The translations under genes and the position numbers were made by a program. Source: Elusimicrobiota bacterium (GTDB lineage: Bacteria > Elusimicrobiota > Elusimicrobia > UBA1565 > UBA9628). Taken from it: 60,483 nucleotides of DNA. The notes under the pieces were generated by a model. It ran no database searches. It had not been told where the DNA came from and worked only from the letters and a program-made list of their open reading frames with translations. The stretch is from NCBI GenBank assembly GCA_027451985.1, contig DAIDHS010000015.1, forward strand, positions 1 through 60,483, given 5' to 3'. The stretch's first letter is position 1. Every line of letters starts with the position of its first letter. Positions 34,002 through 42,947 of the stretch are shown here, piece by piece.

Positions 34002-34730
34002 ATGGGTCACATTGGCCTGGGAGCCGCCTTCGTCGCCGGAGTCGCCTCGTTTCTCTCGCCCTGCGTCCTGCCGCTTATTCCCGGATATCTTTCGCTCATG
34101 TCGGGCCTGTCCCTGGAAGACCTCTCCAGCGGCGCCGGCCGCGGCGAGGTCGCGGCCAAGGCGGGGCTGGGTTCGATTTTCTTCGTGCTGGGCTTCTCGC
34201 TGGTCTTCACTTTGCTGGGCGCCTCGGCGTCCAGCGTCGGCGGCTTTCTGGCTTCGGCCCTGCCCGCCCTGGACAAAATCGCGGGCGCGCTCATCGTGCT
34301 TTTCGGCCTGCACATCATGGGCGTCTTGCCCATCAAGTGGCTTTACTATGAGCGTCGCTTCTCCTCGCGCGGCGTCTCGCCGGGCTACGTAGGCTCCTTC
34401 GTGATGGGCCTGGCCTTCGCCTTCGGCTGGACGCCCTGCATCGGCCCAATTCTTGGCGCCATCCTGGCCCTGGCCGCGACCCAGAAGACCGCGGCGGAGG
34501 GGATGATGCTTTTGGCCGTCTACTCCCTGGGCCTTGGCGTGCCCTTCGTCGCCGCGGCGTTCGGCTTAAACGCCTTCCTGCAGTTCTTCTCCCGCTACAA
34601 GCGCTACATCCGCTGGGGCGAAACTTTGGCCGGCGCCTTCCTGGTCTTCATGGGCGTGCTGGTCTTCACCCGGCATCTGGGCCTCATCAGCCGCTATCTC
34701 CCGCAGTCGTTTTTCCGCTTCGCCCTATGA
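34002..34730 (+). CDS. ccdA: CcdA-type thiol transporter
   Basis: A 242-residue membrane protein with six predicted helices in two inverted halves. The reactive cysteines are C21 in F-L-S-P-C-V-L-P and the partner near residue 145 in W-T-P-C-I-G-P, the standard CcdA/DsbD pair. It moves electrons from cytoplasmic thioredoxin to periplasmic thioredoxin-like proteins, here the TlpA-like product of the next gene, with which it overlaps (ATGA). It may serve maturation of the cytochrome c at 319-834. Confidence 0.93.
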   Translation: MGHIGLGAAFVAGVASFLSPCVLPLIPGYLSLMSGLSLEDLSSGAGRGEVAAKAGLGSIFFVLGFSLVFTLLGASASSVGGFLASALPALDKIAGALIVLFGLHIMGVLPIKWLYYERRFSSRGVSPGYVGSFVMGLAFAFGWTPCIGPILGAILALAATQKTAAEGMMLLAVYSLGLGVPFVAAAFGLNAFLQFFSRYKRYIRWGETLAGAFLVFMGVLVFTRHLGLISRYLPQSFFRFAL

Positions 34731-35269
34731 GCTTTCAGCCCAGGAGTTCTTCGGGTGGCAAAAAGCTGTTCGTCATTCTGGGGCTGGCCGCCTTGGCCGC
34801 CGTGCTCTACGCGTTTATTCCGCCCAGCACGTGGCGCGCGCAAAGCTCGGCTCCCATCGAAGCGCCCAACTTCACCCTGACCGACATCAGCGGGCGCCGG
34901 GTGTCTTTGTCCCAGTACCGCGGCCGTGTGGTCTTCATCGATTTCTGGGCGACGTGGTGCGGCCCCTGCCAGGAGGAGATTCCGGACCTCATAACGGTCT
35001 ACAACCGCTTCAAGGGCCAGGGTTTCGTCATTCTAGGCGTTGCCATGGATTCGCTCGGAGCCGCGGCCGTGGTGCCCTTCGTCAAGCAGGCTCACATTCC
35101 TTACCCCATTCTTCTCGCCAACGGCGGCGAGCCGCCGGCAGGCTACCCCGTCCCCGGCTTCCCCACGGGTTTCCTGATCGACGCCAAGGGCCGCATGGTG
35201 GCGCGCTATCTGGGCCCGCAGCCGGCCGACGAGCTTTCCCAGGATGTCGAGGCCGCGCTCAAGGATTAG
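34727..35269 (+). CDS. TlpA/ResA-like membrane-anchored thioredoxin
   Basis: A 180-residue periplasmic thioredoxin. An N-terminal anchor at about residues 12-30 precedes a TlpA/ResA fold with W77-C78-G-P-C81, a central insert, and the cis-proline loop V-P-G-F-P-T-G-F. It should be reduced by CcdA and reduce apocytochrome c or other disulfides. It overlaps ccdA upstream. The next gene starts inside its last 26 bases in another frame. Confidence 0.92.
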   Translation: MSFQPRSSSGGKKLFVILGLAALAAVLYAFIPPSTWRAQSSAPIEAPNFTLTDISGRRVSLSQYRGRVVFIDFWATWCGPCQEEIPDLITVYNRFKGQGFVILGVAMDSLGAAAVVPFVKQAHIPYPILLANGGEPPAGYPVPGFPTGFLIDAKGRMVARYLGPQPADELSQDVEAALKD

Positions 35270-36074
35270 AATCCTCGCGCTGGCCGCGGCGGCGCTGGGA
35301 GCCGCTGTGGTGCGATCCCGCGCCTATAGCGTCTTTCCCGACGGCAACGTGTTCCGGCCCCTGTTGGCCGACCCGCGCGAAATCCAGCTGGGCGCCTCCT
35401 ATTACCGCTTCCGCGGCCAGAACGAGTCGGACATCGCGCTGGGCCACAGTTGGGGCATGACGCGCTGGGAAAGCTCCGGCGGCCTGACCTGGCAATGGGA
35501 CATCGAGGGCATGGCCTACACGCGCTTTCAGATCAGCGGCGGGGTCAATAAGTTCGAGACGGTCGACTTCTTCGCCAACTTGCCGCTCGAAGTCGAGCGA
35601 GGAACGTGGGAGGGAAAATTCTACCTCTACCATGAGAGCGCGCACTTGGGCGACGACTACATCCGCGACACCGGGAACACGGGCTTTCGCTACAGCGTCG
35701 AGGGTGTGCGCGGGCTCCTCTCGGATGAGGTCTGCCCGCACCTGCGCGTTTACGGCGGTGGAAGCTATCTCTTCCACTCCATCCCCACGCCCCAGCGCGG
35801 CACGCTCCAAGGAGGCTTCGAGTTGACCGGCCCGCGGTGGCGCTGGCGCAGGCTCTACCTGCTCACGCCGTACCTTGCCGAGGACGTGCAGTCCCACGCC
35901 AACGTGCAGTGGAACGTGAACTCCAACAGCACGCTGGGCGTGCGCGTGGGCTTCGACGGCACGGACCGGACCATGCGCGCTTTTATCGGCTACTTCGTCG
36001 GCCACTCGCCTTTCGGCCAGTTCTACTCTCTGCCCGAGCACTACGCCTTCATCGGCCTTGGCTTCGAACTTTAG
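35244..36074 (+). CDS. Outer-membrane protein, DUF1207-like
   Basis: A 276-residue exported protein. A signal peptide (about 1-27, ending S-R-A-Y-S) is followed by V-F-P-D-G-N-V-F-R-P-L-L-A-D-P-R-E and alternating amphipathic strands with many aromatic residues, ending F-I-G-L-G-F-E-L. A C-terminal beta strand with a final hydrophobic residue fits an outer-membrane barrel. The F-x-P-L-x-A-D-P-R-E start is typical of DUF1207 proteins. The ATG at 35244 lies within the tlpA end; no later in-frame start leaves an intact signal peptide. Cargo or ligand unknown. Confidence 0.75.
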   Translation: MSRPRSRIRILALAAAALGAAVVRSRAYSVFPDGNVFRPLLADPREIQLGASYYRFRGQNESDIALGHSWGMTRWESSGGLTWQWDIEGMAYTRFQISGGVNKFETVDFFANLPLEVERGTWEGKFYLYHESAHLGDDYIRDTGNTGFRYSVEGVRGLLSDEVCPHLRVYGGGSYLFHSIPTPQRGTLQGGFELTGPRWRWRRLYLLTPYLAEDVQSHANVQWNVNSNSTLGVRVGFDGTDRTMRAFIGYFVGHSPFGQFYSLPEHYAFIGLGFEL

Positions 36075-36119
36075 ATTTCGAACCTCCGTATTCGTCGCAT
36101 GGAGCCCCGGCGGCGAATC

Positions 36120-36128
36120 TGCTAAAAT
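36120..36128 (+). promoter_or_regulatory. Extended -10 promoter of mutS-mutL, leaderless type
   Basis: TGC-TAAAAT ends seven bases before the ATG at 36136. This argues against the in-frame ATG at 36127, which lies inside the -10 element. No ribosome-binding site. Confidence 0.5.
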
Positions 36129-36135
36129 GGCCTTT

Positions 36136-38769
36136 ATGAGCCCATCGACGGAAGCCGCCATGCCCGACACTCCGGTCATGCGGCAGTACCGCGAGTTGAA
36201 AGAGCGCCACCCCGAGAGCGTCTTGTTCTTCCGTCTGGGCGACTTCTACGAGATGTTCGGGGACGACGCGCGCTTGGCCGCGCCAATCTTGGGTTTGGTG
36301 CTCACCTCTCGCCAAGGCGTGCCCATGTGCGGCGTGCCCTGGCACAACAAGGGCCACTACATCGCCAAGCTCCTGCAGGCCGGCCGCAAGGTGGCCGTGG
36401 CGGAGCAAATCGAAGGCGGCGGCGCGGGCGCCGAAACCTCCAAGAAGCTTTTCAAGCGCGACGTCGTGCGCGTGGTGACGCCGGGCACCGTCATCGAAGA
36501 CGATTTGCTCGAGCCTTCCTCCGCTAACTTTTTGGCGGCGATCGAGCGCGACGTGGTCGGCTGGGGCTTGGCGTGCTTGGACGTCTCCACGGGCGAGTTC
36601 TGGGCCGCGCAGTCCTTGAACGACCGCGGCGAACGCCGCTTGGCGGAGCTTTTGGCCCGCGTGCGCCCCAGCGAGATTTTGCTAGGGCCCGCGCGCGGCG
36701 AGGAAGACTCATCGGGCGCCGTGCCCGCTTCGGCCTGCGCGACCATTTACGATCCGCCGCCGGTTCAAGACGAGCCCGAGTGGACCAAGGACTCGGTGTG
36801 GGCCAACCATCCGCTGGCCCGCCGCGCGGCGCTCAAGTGCCGCGCCTACGTCAATGAGTCCAAGCTCCATTTGCGCGATCTTGCGGTGCCCGCCTACCGC
36901 GAGGCCGCTGAGGAGATGGCGCTGGATGAAACCGCCATCCGGACCTTGGAATTGGTCGAGTCCGCCTCCGGCGAGCGCGCGCCCAGCCTCTGGAGTCTCC
37001 TGGATCGCGCCGGCACGGCCATGGGCAGCCGAAAAATCAAGGAATGGATTTTACGCCCGAGCCTGGACCTTCCCGAAATCGAGTTCCGCCAGCAGGCCGT
37101 GGAGGAACTCTCCGAGAGCCCGCTGGCCCGCACGCAGATCTCGGCGGTCCTGCGCGAAATTTCCGATTTGCCGCGGCTCATCAACCGCCTAGGCACGCGC
37201 GAGGCCGGGCCGCGCGACTTAGCCGGCTTGCGCGACTCCCTGGATCGCTTCCCGGACATCGACGCCTGGCTGCGCGGCATGGGCGAGCACTCGGCTTTCC
37301 TGAACCTCGCGGCGCGTTGGAACGAGCCGTCCAAGGAGCTTGCGCGCTGCGCCGAGATGCTCGATCGAGAACTCGCCGAGGAGCCGCCGGCCAAGCTCTC
37401 GGACGGCGGGCTCATCAAGCCCGGCGTTAATCCGGAACTGGACGAGTTGCGCGCCTTGAAGTCCGATAGCCGGCGCTTTTTGGAAGAGCTCGAAGCCAAA
37501 GAACGCCAGGAGACTGGCATCGCGTCCATGAGGGCGGGCTACAATTCGGTCTTCGGCTATTACTTCGAGGTGACCAAGGCCCACCAGGCCAAGGTCCCGG
37601 CGCGCTTCGTGCGCAAGCAGACGCTCACCAACGCCGAGCGCTACATCACTCCGGAGTTAAAGGAGTTTGAGAACAAGATTTTGGGCGCGGAGGAGAAAAT
37701 CATCCGCCTGGAAGGGCGGCTCTTCGAGGACTTGCGCCAAAGGACTTCGGACTACCACGAGGCGGTCTTGGCGGCCGCGGCGGTCATCTCGGAGATGGAC
37801 GCGCTCGCGGCGCTGGCGGAAGTGGCCTGCCTGCACGGCTTTATCAAACCGACGGTCGATCTCTCGCACGATTTCGATATCGAGGACGGCCGCCACCCGG
37901 TTTTGGCCGCGCTTTTACCCGCGGGCGAGTTCGTGCCCAACTCCATCCGCCTCGACGGCCGCGACCCGCAGATCGCGATTTTGACCGGCCCCAACATGGC
38001 CGGCAAGTCCACCTACCTGCGTCAAAACGCGCTCATCGCGCTCATGGCGCAGATGGGCTCGTTCGTGCCAGCCAAGTCCGCCAAAATCGGGCTGGTCGAC
38101 CGCATCCTGACCCGCATCGGCGCTCAGGACGCGATTGCCAAGGGCGACTCCACCTTCATGGTCGAGATGAAGGAGACGGCGCACATCCTTAAGAGCGCCA
38201 CCGCGCGCAGCCTGCTGATTTTAGACGAAGTCGGCCGCGGCACCTCCACCTTCGACGGTATCTCCATCGCCTGGGCGGTGCTGGAGCACCTCAACTCGGC
38301 CTACCGCCGCGAGGAGCAGGACGGCCAGGACGGCGTGCGCGGTCCGCGCGTGCTCTTCGCCACGCACTATTTCGAACTGACCGAGCTCGCCAAGCTCCTT
38401 GAGGGCGTCGCCAACTTCAATGTCGAGGTCAAGGAGTGGACCAATGCCCGCGGGCAGGCCGAGGTGGTCTTCCTGCATAAGATTTCCGAGGGCCCGGCGG
38501 ACCGCTCCTATGGAATCCACGTCGCGGGCTTAGCCGGCCTGCCGCCGCAGGTCGTGGCGCGCGCGCACGAGATTCTGGAGAAGCTTGAAACCGAGTCGGC
38601 GTCCGGCAAAATCTCCGGCTCGGGAGCGGCCTCCGCCTCCGGGCAGGCCGAGCTGCCTCTCTTCGGCGGCAACGCGGTCTTGGAGGCCCTGCGGTTCCTG
38701 GATCCGGAGCGCATGACGCCCATGGAAGCCCTTTCAGCGCTTCAAGAGCTTAAAAAGCGCCTGTCTTAA
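36136..38769 (+). CDS. mutS: DNA mismatch repair protein MutS
   Basis: An 877-residue MutS with the full domain set. The mismatch-reading motif is G-D-F37-Y-E39-M-F; the connector, core and clamp domains follow; the ATPase has Walker A G-P-N-M-A-G-K-S-T (about residue 617) and Walker B L-L-I-L-D-E-V-G-R-G-T-S-T. A beta-clamp-like Q-A-E-L-P-L-F motif lies in the C-terminal linker (near 835). I choose ATG 36136 because 14 residues before M-R-Q-Y matches E. coli spacing and a -10 element lies seven bases upstream. ATG 36160 is an alternative. mutL follows after six bases. Confidence 0.95.
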   Translation: MSPSTEAAMPDTPVMRQYRELKERHPESVLFFRLGDFYEMFGDDARLAAPILGLVLTSRQGVPMCGVPWHNKGHYIAKLLQAGRKVAVAEQIEGGGAGAETSKKLFKRDVVRVVTPGTVIEDDLLEPSSANFLAAIERDVVGWGLACLDVSTGEFWAAQSLNDRGERRLAELLARVRPSEILLGPARGEEDSSGAVPASACATIYDPPPVQDEPEWTKDSVWANHPLARRAALKCRAYVNESKLHLRDLAVPAYREAAEEMALDETAIRTLELVESASGERAPSLWSLLDRAGTAMGSRKIKEWILRPSLDLPEIEFRQQAVEELSESPLARTQISAVLREISDLPRLINRLGTREAGPRDLAGLRDSLDRFPDIDAWLRGMGEHSAFLNLAARWNEPSKELARCAEMLDRELAEEPPAKLSDGGLIKPGVNPELDELRALKSDSRRFLEELEAKERQETGIASMRAGYNSVFGYYFEVTKAHQAKVPARFVRKQTLTNAERYITPELKEFENKILGAEEKIIRLEGRLFEDLRQRTSDYHEAVLAAAAVISEMDALAALAEVACLHGFIKPTVDLSHDFDIEDGRHPVLAALLPAGEFVPNSIRLDGRDPQIAILTGPNMAGKSTYLRQNALIALMAQMGSFVPAKSAKIGLVDRILTRIGAQDAIAKGDSTFMVEMKETAHILKSATARSLLILDEVGRGTSTFDGISIAWAVLEHLNSAYRREEQDGQDGVRGPRVLFATHYFELTELAKLLEGVANFNVEVKEWTNARGQAEVVFLHKISEGPADRSYGIHVAGLAGLPPQVVARAHEILEKLETESASGKISGSGAASASGQAELPLFGGNAVLEALRFLDPERMTPMEALSALQELKKRLS

Positions 38770-38775
38770 GCGCCC

Positions 38776-40554
38776 ATGCCCAAGATTTCCCTGCTTGCGC
38801 CGGAAGTCTACAGCCGCATCGCCGCGGGCGAGGTGGTCGAAAACCCCGCTGCGGTCTTAAAGGAGCTCATTGAGAACTCGCTTGATGCCGGCGCTTCCTC
38901 CATCAGCGTGGAGATTTCAGGAGGCGGCAAAAAGCTCATCCGCGTCAACGATGACGGCTCGGGCCTGGAGCCGGAGGACATGGCGCTGTGCTTGAAGCGC
39001 CATGCCACCAGCAAGATTTCCGTCTTCGACGACTTGGAAAACTTGGAGACTTACGGCTTTCGCGGCGAGGCGCTCTTCGCCGCGGCGAGCGTCTCCAGGC
39101 TTTCGCTCCTGAGCCATGCGGCCGGTGGCCGGGGCTGGAAAATCGAGGCCGAGGCGGGGGAGATTAAGTCCTCCGGCCAGGCAGCCTCTTCTAAAGGGAC
39201 GACCGTCGAGGTGCGCGACTTGTTCTTCAATACGCCCGCGCGGCTCAAGTTCTTGAAGTCCGACGATACCGAGCGCGCGCGCCTGACCGCGGTGGTCGAG
39301 GAGGCGGCTCTGGCCAATCCAGGCGTGCGCTTCGTTTTGAAGTCCGAGGGCCGCGAGAGGCTCAATTTCCCCGTTTTGAAGGGCGAACGCGCGGCGCAAG
39401 ACAGGATTGCGGCCGTGCTGGGCAAAGAGCTCGCGGGACACTTGGTTCCCGCGTCGGCCGAGCGCCCGGAAATGAAGGCGCTCCTGTTCGTTTCGCCGCC
39501 GGAGCATTTGGTCTCCTCGCGCAAGTTCCAATGGTGGTTCGTCAACCGCCGTCCGGTCGAGTCAAGGCTTTTGCAGCAGGCGCTCTACCACGCCTTCCGC
39601 GACCTGCGCGGCGCGCGCCACCCGGCCGTTGTCGCGTTCCTGGAGCTGCCGCCCTCCGCTTTCGACGTCAACATCCATCCAGCCAAGCGGGATATCCGCT
39701 TCAAGGCCGACCGGGATATTTTCGACGTAGTTTCGGGCTTGGCGGCCAAAGCCGCGGCCCGGCAGTCCCCGCCGCCGCTCGTCGGTTCGAGCGGAGGCGC
39801 TTTTGCGCCGTTCGCGGCTTCGGCCGCGGGCGCGGTTTCGGAGGCCGCGGCGGGCTACCGCGTCCCGACCGCCGCGCGGCCCTCCAGTCAGGAGGCGTTC
39901 CTGGATTTGCGGACCGATGAGTCCGCGCGGTCCTTCGTGCCGCGCGGTGGCCTGCCGCGGTGGTTTCATCCGCCCTACCGCTACCTGGGGCAAATTGAGC
40001 GCAGCTACCTGGTCTTCGAGTCGGACGGCGGCATCACCGTGGTCGACCAACATGCGGCTCAGGAGCGCATCTTGTTCGAGAAATACGCCGCCGAGGTGGC
40101 CGACGGCGATGTCCGGGTCCAGCGTCTGATGCTGCCCATGTCCGTGGAGCTGCCCGCCTCGCGCGCGGCCGAGGTCTTGGGCCACGCCAAGCGCATGAAG
40201 GAAATCGGCTTCGAGATGGAGCCCTTCGGCAAGACCATGGTCAACGTCATCTCAGTGCCGGCACTGTTCGAGAAAGCCGAGGACTTGAAGGATATGATCG
40301 GGCGGCTGCTCGATTTCTACGGCGATCCGCGCGCGGCCGCGCGAGAGTCCCGCCACGAGGCCGTAGCCATGATCGCGTGCAAAGCCGCGGTCAAGGCGCA
40401 CGACCCTTTGTCCGAAACAGAAGCCTTGCGCCTTCTGGAAGACTTGAAGAACTGCCGCGAGCCGGCCTGCCCGCACGGACGCCCCGCGCTTTTGGCTCTT
40501 GATCGCAACGAGCTGGCCCGCCGCTTCTCCCGCCCCGGCGCCCCGCCGATTTGA
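38776..40554 (+). CDS. mutL: DNA mismatch repair protein MutL
   Basis: A 592-residue MutL. The GHKL ATPase end shows I-A-A-G-E-V-V-E-N-P, E-L-I-E-N-S-L-D-A-G, D-D-G-S-G and T-Y-G-F-R-G-E-A-L. The C-terminal dimerisation domain carries the endonuclease motif D-Q-H-A-A-Q-E-R-I-L-F-E (about residue 423), A-C-K-A-A-V-K-A and C-P-H-G-R-P. The window therefore has nicking-type MutL, as in bacteria that lack MutH. An Ala/Pro-rich linker (about 330-390) joins the halves. Co-transcribed with mutS. Confidence 0.96.
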   Translation: MPKISLLAPEVYSRIAAGEVVENPAAVLKELIENSLDAGASSISVEISGGGKKLIRVNDDGSGLEPEDMALCLKRHATSKISVFDDLENLETYGFRGEALFAAASVSRLSLLSHAAGGRGWKIEAEAGEIKSSGQAASSKGTTVEVRDLFFNTPARLKFLKSDDTERARLTAVVEEAALANPGVRFVLKSEGRERLNFPVLKGERAAQDRIAAVLGKELAGHLVPASAERPEMKALLFVSPPEHLVSSRKFQWWFVNRRPVESRLLQQALYHAFRDLRGARHPAVVAFLELPPSAFDVNIHPAKRDIRFKADRDIFDVVSGLAAKAAARQSPPPLVGSSGGAFAPFAASAAGAVSEAAAGYRVPTAARPSSQEAFLDLRTDESARSFVPRGGLPRWFHPPYRYLGQIERSYLVFESDGGITVVDQHAAQERILFEKYAAEVADGDVRVQRLMLPMSVELPASRAAEVLGHAKRMKEIGFEMEPFGKTMVNVISVPALFEKAEDLKDMIGRLLDFYGDPRAAARESRHEAVAMIACKAAVKAHDPLSETEALRLLEDLKNCREPACPHGRPALLALDRNELARRFSRPGAPPI

Positions 40555-40610
40555 GTTTTTCTTAATCAATCCTGCCATCTCCAGAGCTTCGCATGGGAAG
40601 AAAATTCTAA

Positions 40611-42191
40611 ATGGGTGAGTACGCGCGAAGTTTCCCCTGGCTTGATTTGGGCTTAATTCTTCTCTGCTGGATTTTATTCCTCCTTCTTTTATTTTATGTC
40701 TGGCCTTCGGGAGTGCTCTTCGGCGAAGAAGCCGTCGGTACCATGGCCTATGCTTGGATTCATCAGATCCCGAACATGATGTCCGGGCCGCACATCCGGC
40801 TCTTTGGATGGGATATTCCTGCTATGTTTGATATGCTCCACGGGCCTTGGAGTATCTACGGGCTGACCCCTTTCGTAGCAGTGCAGGGATGCACTTTGTT
40901 AGCTTTGCGGTCCTATTCCGCTTTTATGTTCTTTTTCGCTCTCTGGGGCACTTGGCGCCTCGCTCGGCTCTTAAACGGCAGCCGATACACGGCTTTTCTT
41001 TCTACCATGCTTCTAGCCATCTGTCCGATGATGGTCATAACGCGCAGTAAACTGGTTACTGCTCCGGATGTAGCCGCTTCCGTGTGGACCATATGCTTTG
41101 CCGTCTTATTCGCCCGAACGCGCAAGCAGTTTTACGCGTACGCTGCATGCGCTTCCTTTTTTATCGGCTTGTGTTCGAGAAGCTGGGTTGCCGGCCTTGG
41201 AGTGGGGCTGGCGCTTTTTATGGCGTTAACGTGGCGTCAAGTGATTTCCCTGCTGCCTGAATCTAAAGCCGCTAAGACTAAACTTGTTGCAGGCTGCTTG
41301 GCTTGCGCTATTTTAATCCTATTACCCATCATTATTTATAATGCAAGTGAAGGATGGCCTGTAGCACGATTTTACATTCATCATCTTGTAAAGCGCGCTT
41401 CATGGTGCTCCAACTTTTCGGGCACATGCAGCAATCTGGATTACTTGGAAAATCTCAAAGTGAGTTTTCTGCAGCTCCGCAAAATTAGCGACGGCGCCGG
41501 GGTCATGATGACGGAGCCATGGCATTGGCTCTACGTGCTTCCGTTGCTTTTTTCCTTTTTTTACGCTGTACGAGAAGCTTGGCATCGTCGCACGCTTTGG
41601 AGTGCTTCCGCGATGCTGTGGGTAGTCGCTATTGGCTATGTGATGTCTTCTGCTGTGAGTCCTACGGAACAATTTTCTATCCATTTTGCACCCTTGGTGC
41701 CCATTTTGTGCGTGCTGGCGGTTCTATGGCTGGACGCTGTTCAATCCAGCCTTTGGTACCGGGCCGCCATTTTAATGATGTCGCTGATCTGTGCCGTTCA
41801 GTTCGCCGCGGATTTCCGCCTCCTAGAAAGTAAAAATATAAACTATGACTTCGCGCAGTCTTCTTTGCTGATTAAAGTTTCCCGCTGGGTGGGCCGGCAT
41901 TCGCGAACGCCAATTATCTCCCTCTACATTCCTTTAACTTTCGCAATCCCGTATTTTTCGCAAAACCAGGCGCGGCTTATCTATTCATCACCGTACGGTG
42001 AACCCAATCCTATTCCATGGGAGGACTGGCTGCGGCGTAGGGATAGACCATATTTGATCCTTAGGAATGGCCGCACAACGGAACGCCGGCTGAAATCTCA
42101 GGCGGATAAGCTTGGTGTCCATCTGATTCTCGTCAAAGTCTTCCATGACTCTTCGGCACAATCAGCTCTTGATGTTTACCGAGCTATGTGA
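40611..42191 (+). CDS. Polytopic GT-C-type glycosyltransferase, foreign composition
   Basis: A 526-residue membrane protein with about ten to twelve hydrophobic helices. An acidic loop after the first helix (V-L-F-G-E-E-A-V-G) recalls the catalytic D/E-E of GT39/ArnT-like glycosyltransferases that use polyprenyl-phosphate sugars. Substrate unknown. Base composition stands out: codons ending in A or T are common and T-runs frequent, unlike neighbours with GC-rich third positions, and cysteines are numerous. GGAAG precedes the ATG. It lies between mutL and a decayed segment, which suggests horizontal acquisition. Confidence 0.65.
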   Translation: MGEYARSFPWLDLGLILLCWILFLLLLFYVWPSGVLFGEEAVGTMAYAWIHQIPNMMSGPHIRLFGWDIPAMFDMLHGPWSIYGLTPFVAVQGCTLLALRSYSAFMFFFALWGTWRLARLLNGSRYTAFLSTMLLAICPMMVITRSKLVTAPDVAASVWTICFAVLFARTRKQFYAYAACASFFIGLCSRSWVAGLGVGLALFMALTWRQVISLLPESKAAKTKLVAGCLACAILILLPIIIYNASEGWPVARFYIHHLVKRASWCSNFSGTCSNLDYLENLKVSFLQLRKISDGAGVMMTEPWHWLYVLPLLFSFFYAVREAWHRRTLWSASAMLWVVAIGYVMSSAVSPTEQFSIHFAPLVPILCVLAVLWLDAVQSSLWYRAAILMMSLICAVQFAADFRLLESKNINYDFAQSSLLIKVSRWVGRHSRTPIISLYIPLTFAIPYFSQNQARLIYSSPYGEPNPIPWEDWLRRRDRPYLILRNGRTTERRLKSQADKLGVHLILVKVFHDSSAQSALDVYRAM

Positions 42192-42362
42192 CCAGCCTTG
42201 CATTGACAAATGGAACTGGCCATGCTACTACGTCAACGACACGGGCACCGGAGAGGCCATGCGCGACATCTCCGCGTCCCCGACTTCAAAAAGGCGTGAG
42301 ACGGCGTGCTGGTGAGCTTCGCGCCGCCGGGCCCGCACGACCCGCAAGGCGGCGCCCGGTGA
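42192..42362 (+). pseudogene. Decayed 3' remnant of an unknown gene
   Basis: No intact gene fits this stretch, yet two frames carry protein-like text. The first gives W-N-W-P-C-Y-Y-V-N-D-T-G-T-G-E-A-M-R-D-I-S-A. A shifted frame gives P-D-F-K-K-A, a stop, then D-G-V-L-V-S-F-A-P-P-G-P-H-D-P-Q-G-G-A-R ending in TGA at 42360-42362. That TGA overlaps the GTG start of the next reading frame (GTGA), as real operonic genes here do. I infer the damaged C-terminal end of a gene whose front was replaced by the AT-richer glycosyltransferase gene. Function unknown. Confidence 0.45.
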
Positions 42363-42931
42363 GGCGTTTGCTTTGGACGACGACGCTTTTCCTGGCGGCG
42401 GCATGCTTGGGGGGGCTGCGCGAAGACGGACCGGGTCTCTCGCCTGCGCTCGGAGCCGATGTACCGCCGCGCGAGCGGGCTTCGTCAGAGCGCTGGCTGC
42501 GCGCGGCTCGTGCCGGTCGAATTCGCGCAGACCCTCCCCGTTCCCCTGGCCAGGAGAGAGGAGGGCTTTGCCGTGCTGTTCTATCCGGTTGAGGCCTCGC
42601 CCGGGCAAGCGCGGGCGCTGACTCCGTTCGTAGAGGGACGCTTCTCGGCCGCGGCTTCGGCCGACTCCTGCGCCGGGATTCCCGCGGCCAAGCCTCGCGC
42701 GCTCGGCGCACCCGTTCCCGTGGGGCTTTCGCGCTCCGGATACTATCTGGCGCAGGCGCGTTTCTGCGTCGCCTTGAGTTCCGCCGCGGACGCGTATTGG
42801 AGCAGAGGGGGAAGCGGACGCAGCCGGGAAGTCGGCGGCCGCCTCAGAACCGCCGACTTCTGCCCTATTATTACAAGCTCAACCCCGGATTTTGGGTGTG
42901 GCTCAAAGCGCAGTCCGGCTATTCGATGTGA
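42359..42931 (+). pseudogene. Lipoprotein gene broken by two frameshifts
   Basis: Starting from the GTG at 42359, the frame encodes R-R-L-L-W-T-T-T-L-F-L-A-A-A-C, then hits a run of seven G (42409-42415). Removing one G restores a perfect lipobox L-G-G-C-A-K and a continuous frame through V-P-V-E-F-A-Q, F-A-V-L-F-Y-P-V-E and S-R-S-G-Y-Y-L-A-Q-A-R-F to about 42800. Near a second G-run (about 42805-42812) the protein-like text moves to another frame, ending L-P-Y-Y-Y-K-L-N-P-G-F-W-V-W and TGA at 42929-42931. The product would be an outer-envelope lipoprotein of about 190 residues. Mutation, phase variation or sequencing error are all possible. Confidence 0.55.
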
Positions 42932-42932
42932 A

Positions 42933-42947
42933 GCCCTAGGCTAGGGC
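42933..42947. terminator. Hairpin between convergent gene ends
   Basis: GCCCTA and TAGGGC form a six-base-pair stem with a three-base loop, overlapping the queE stop. No T-run; weak candidate. Confidence 0.25.
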
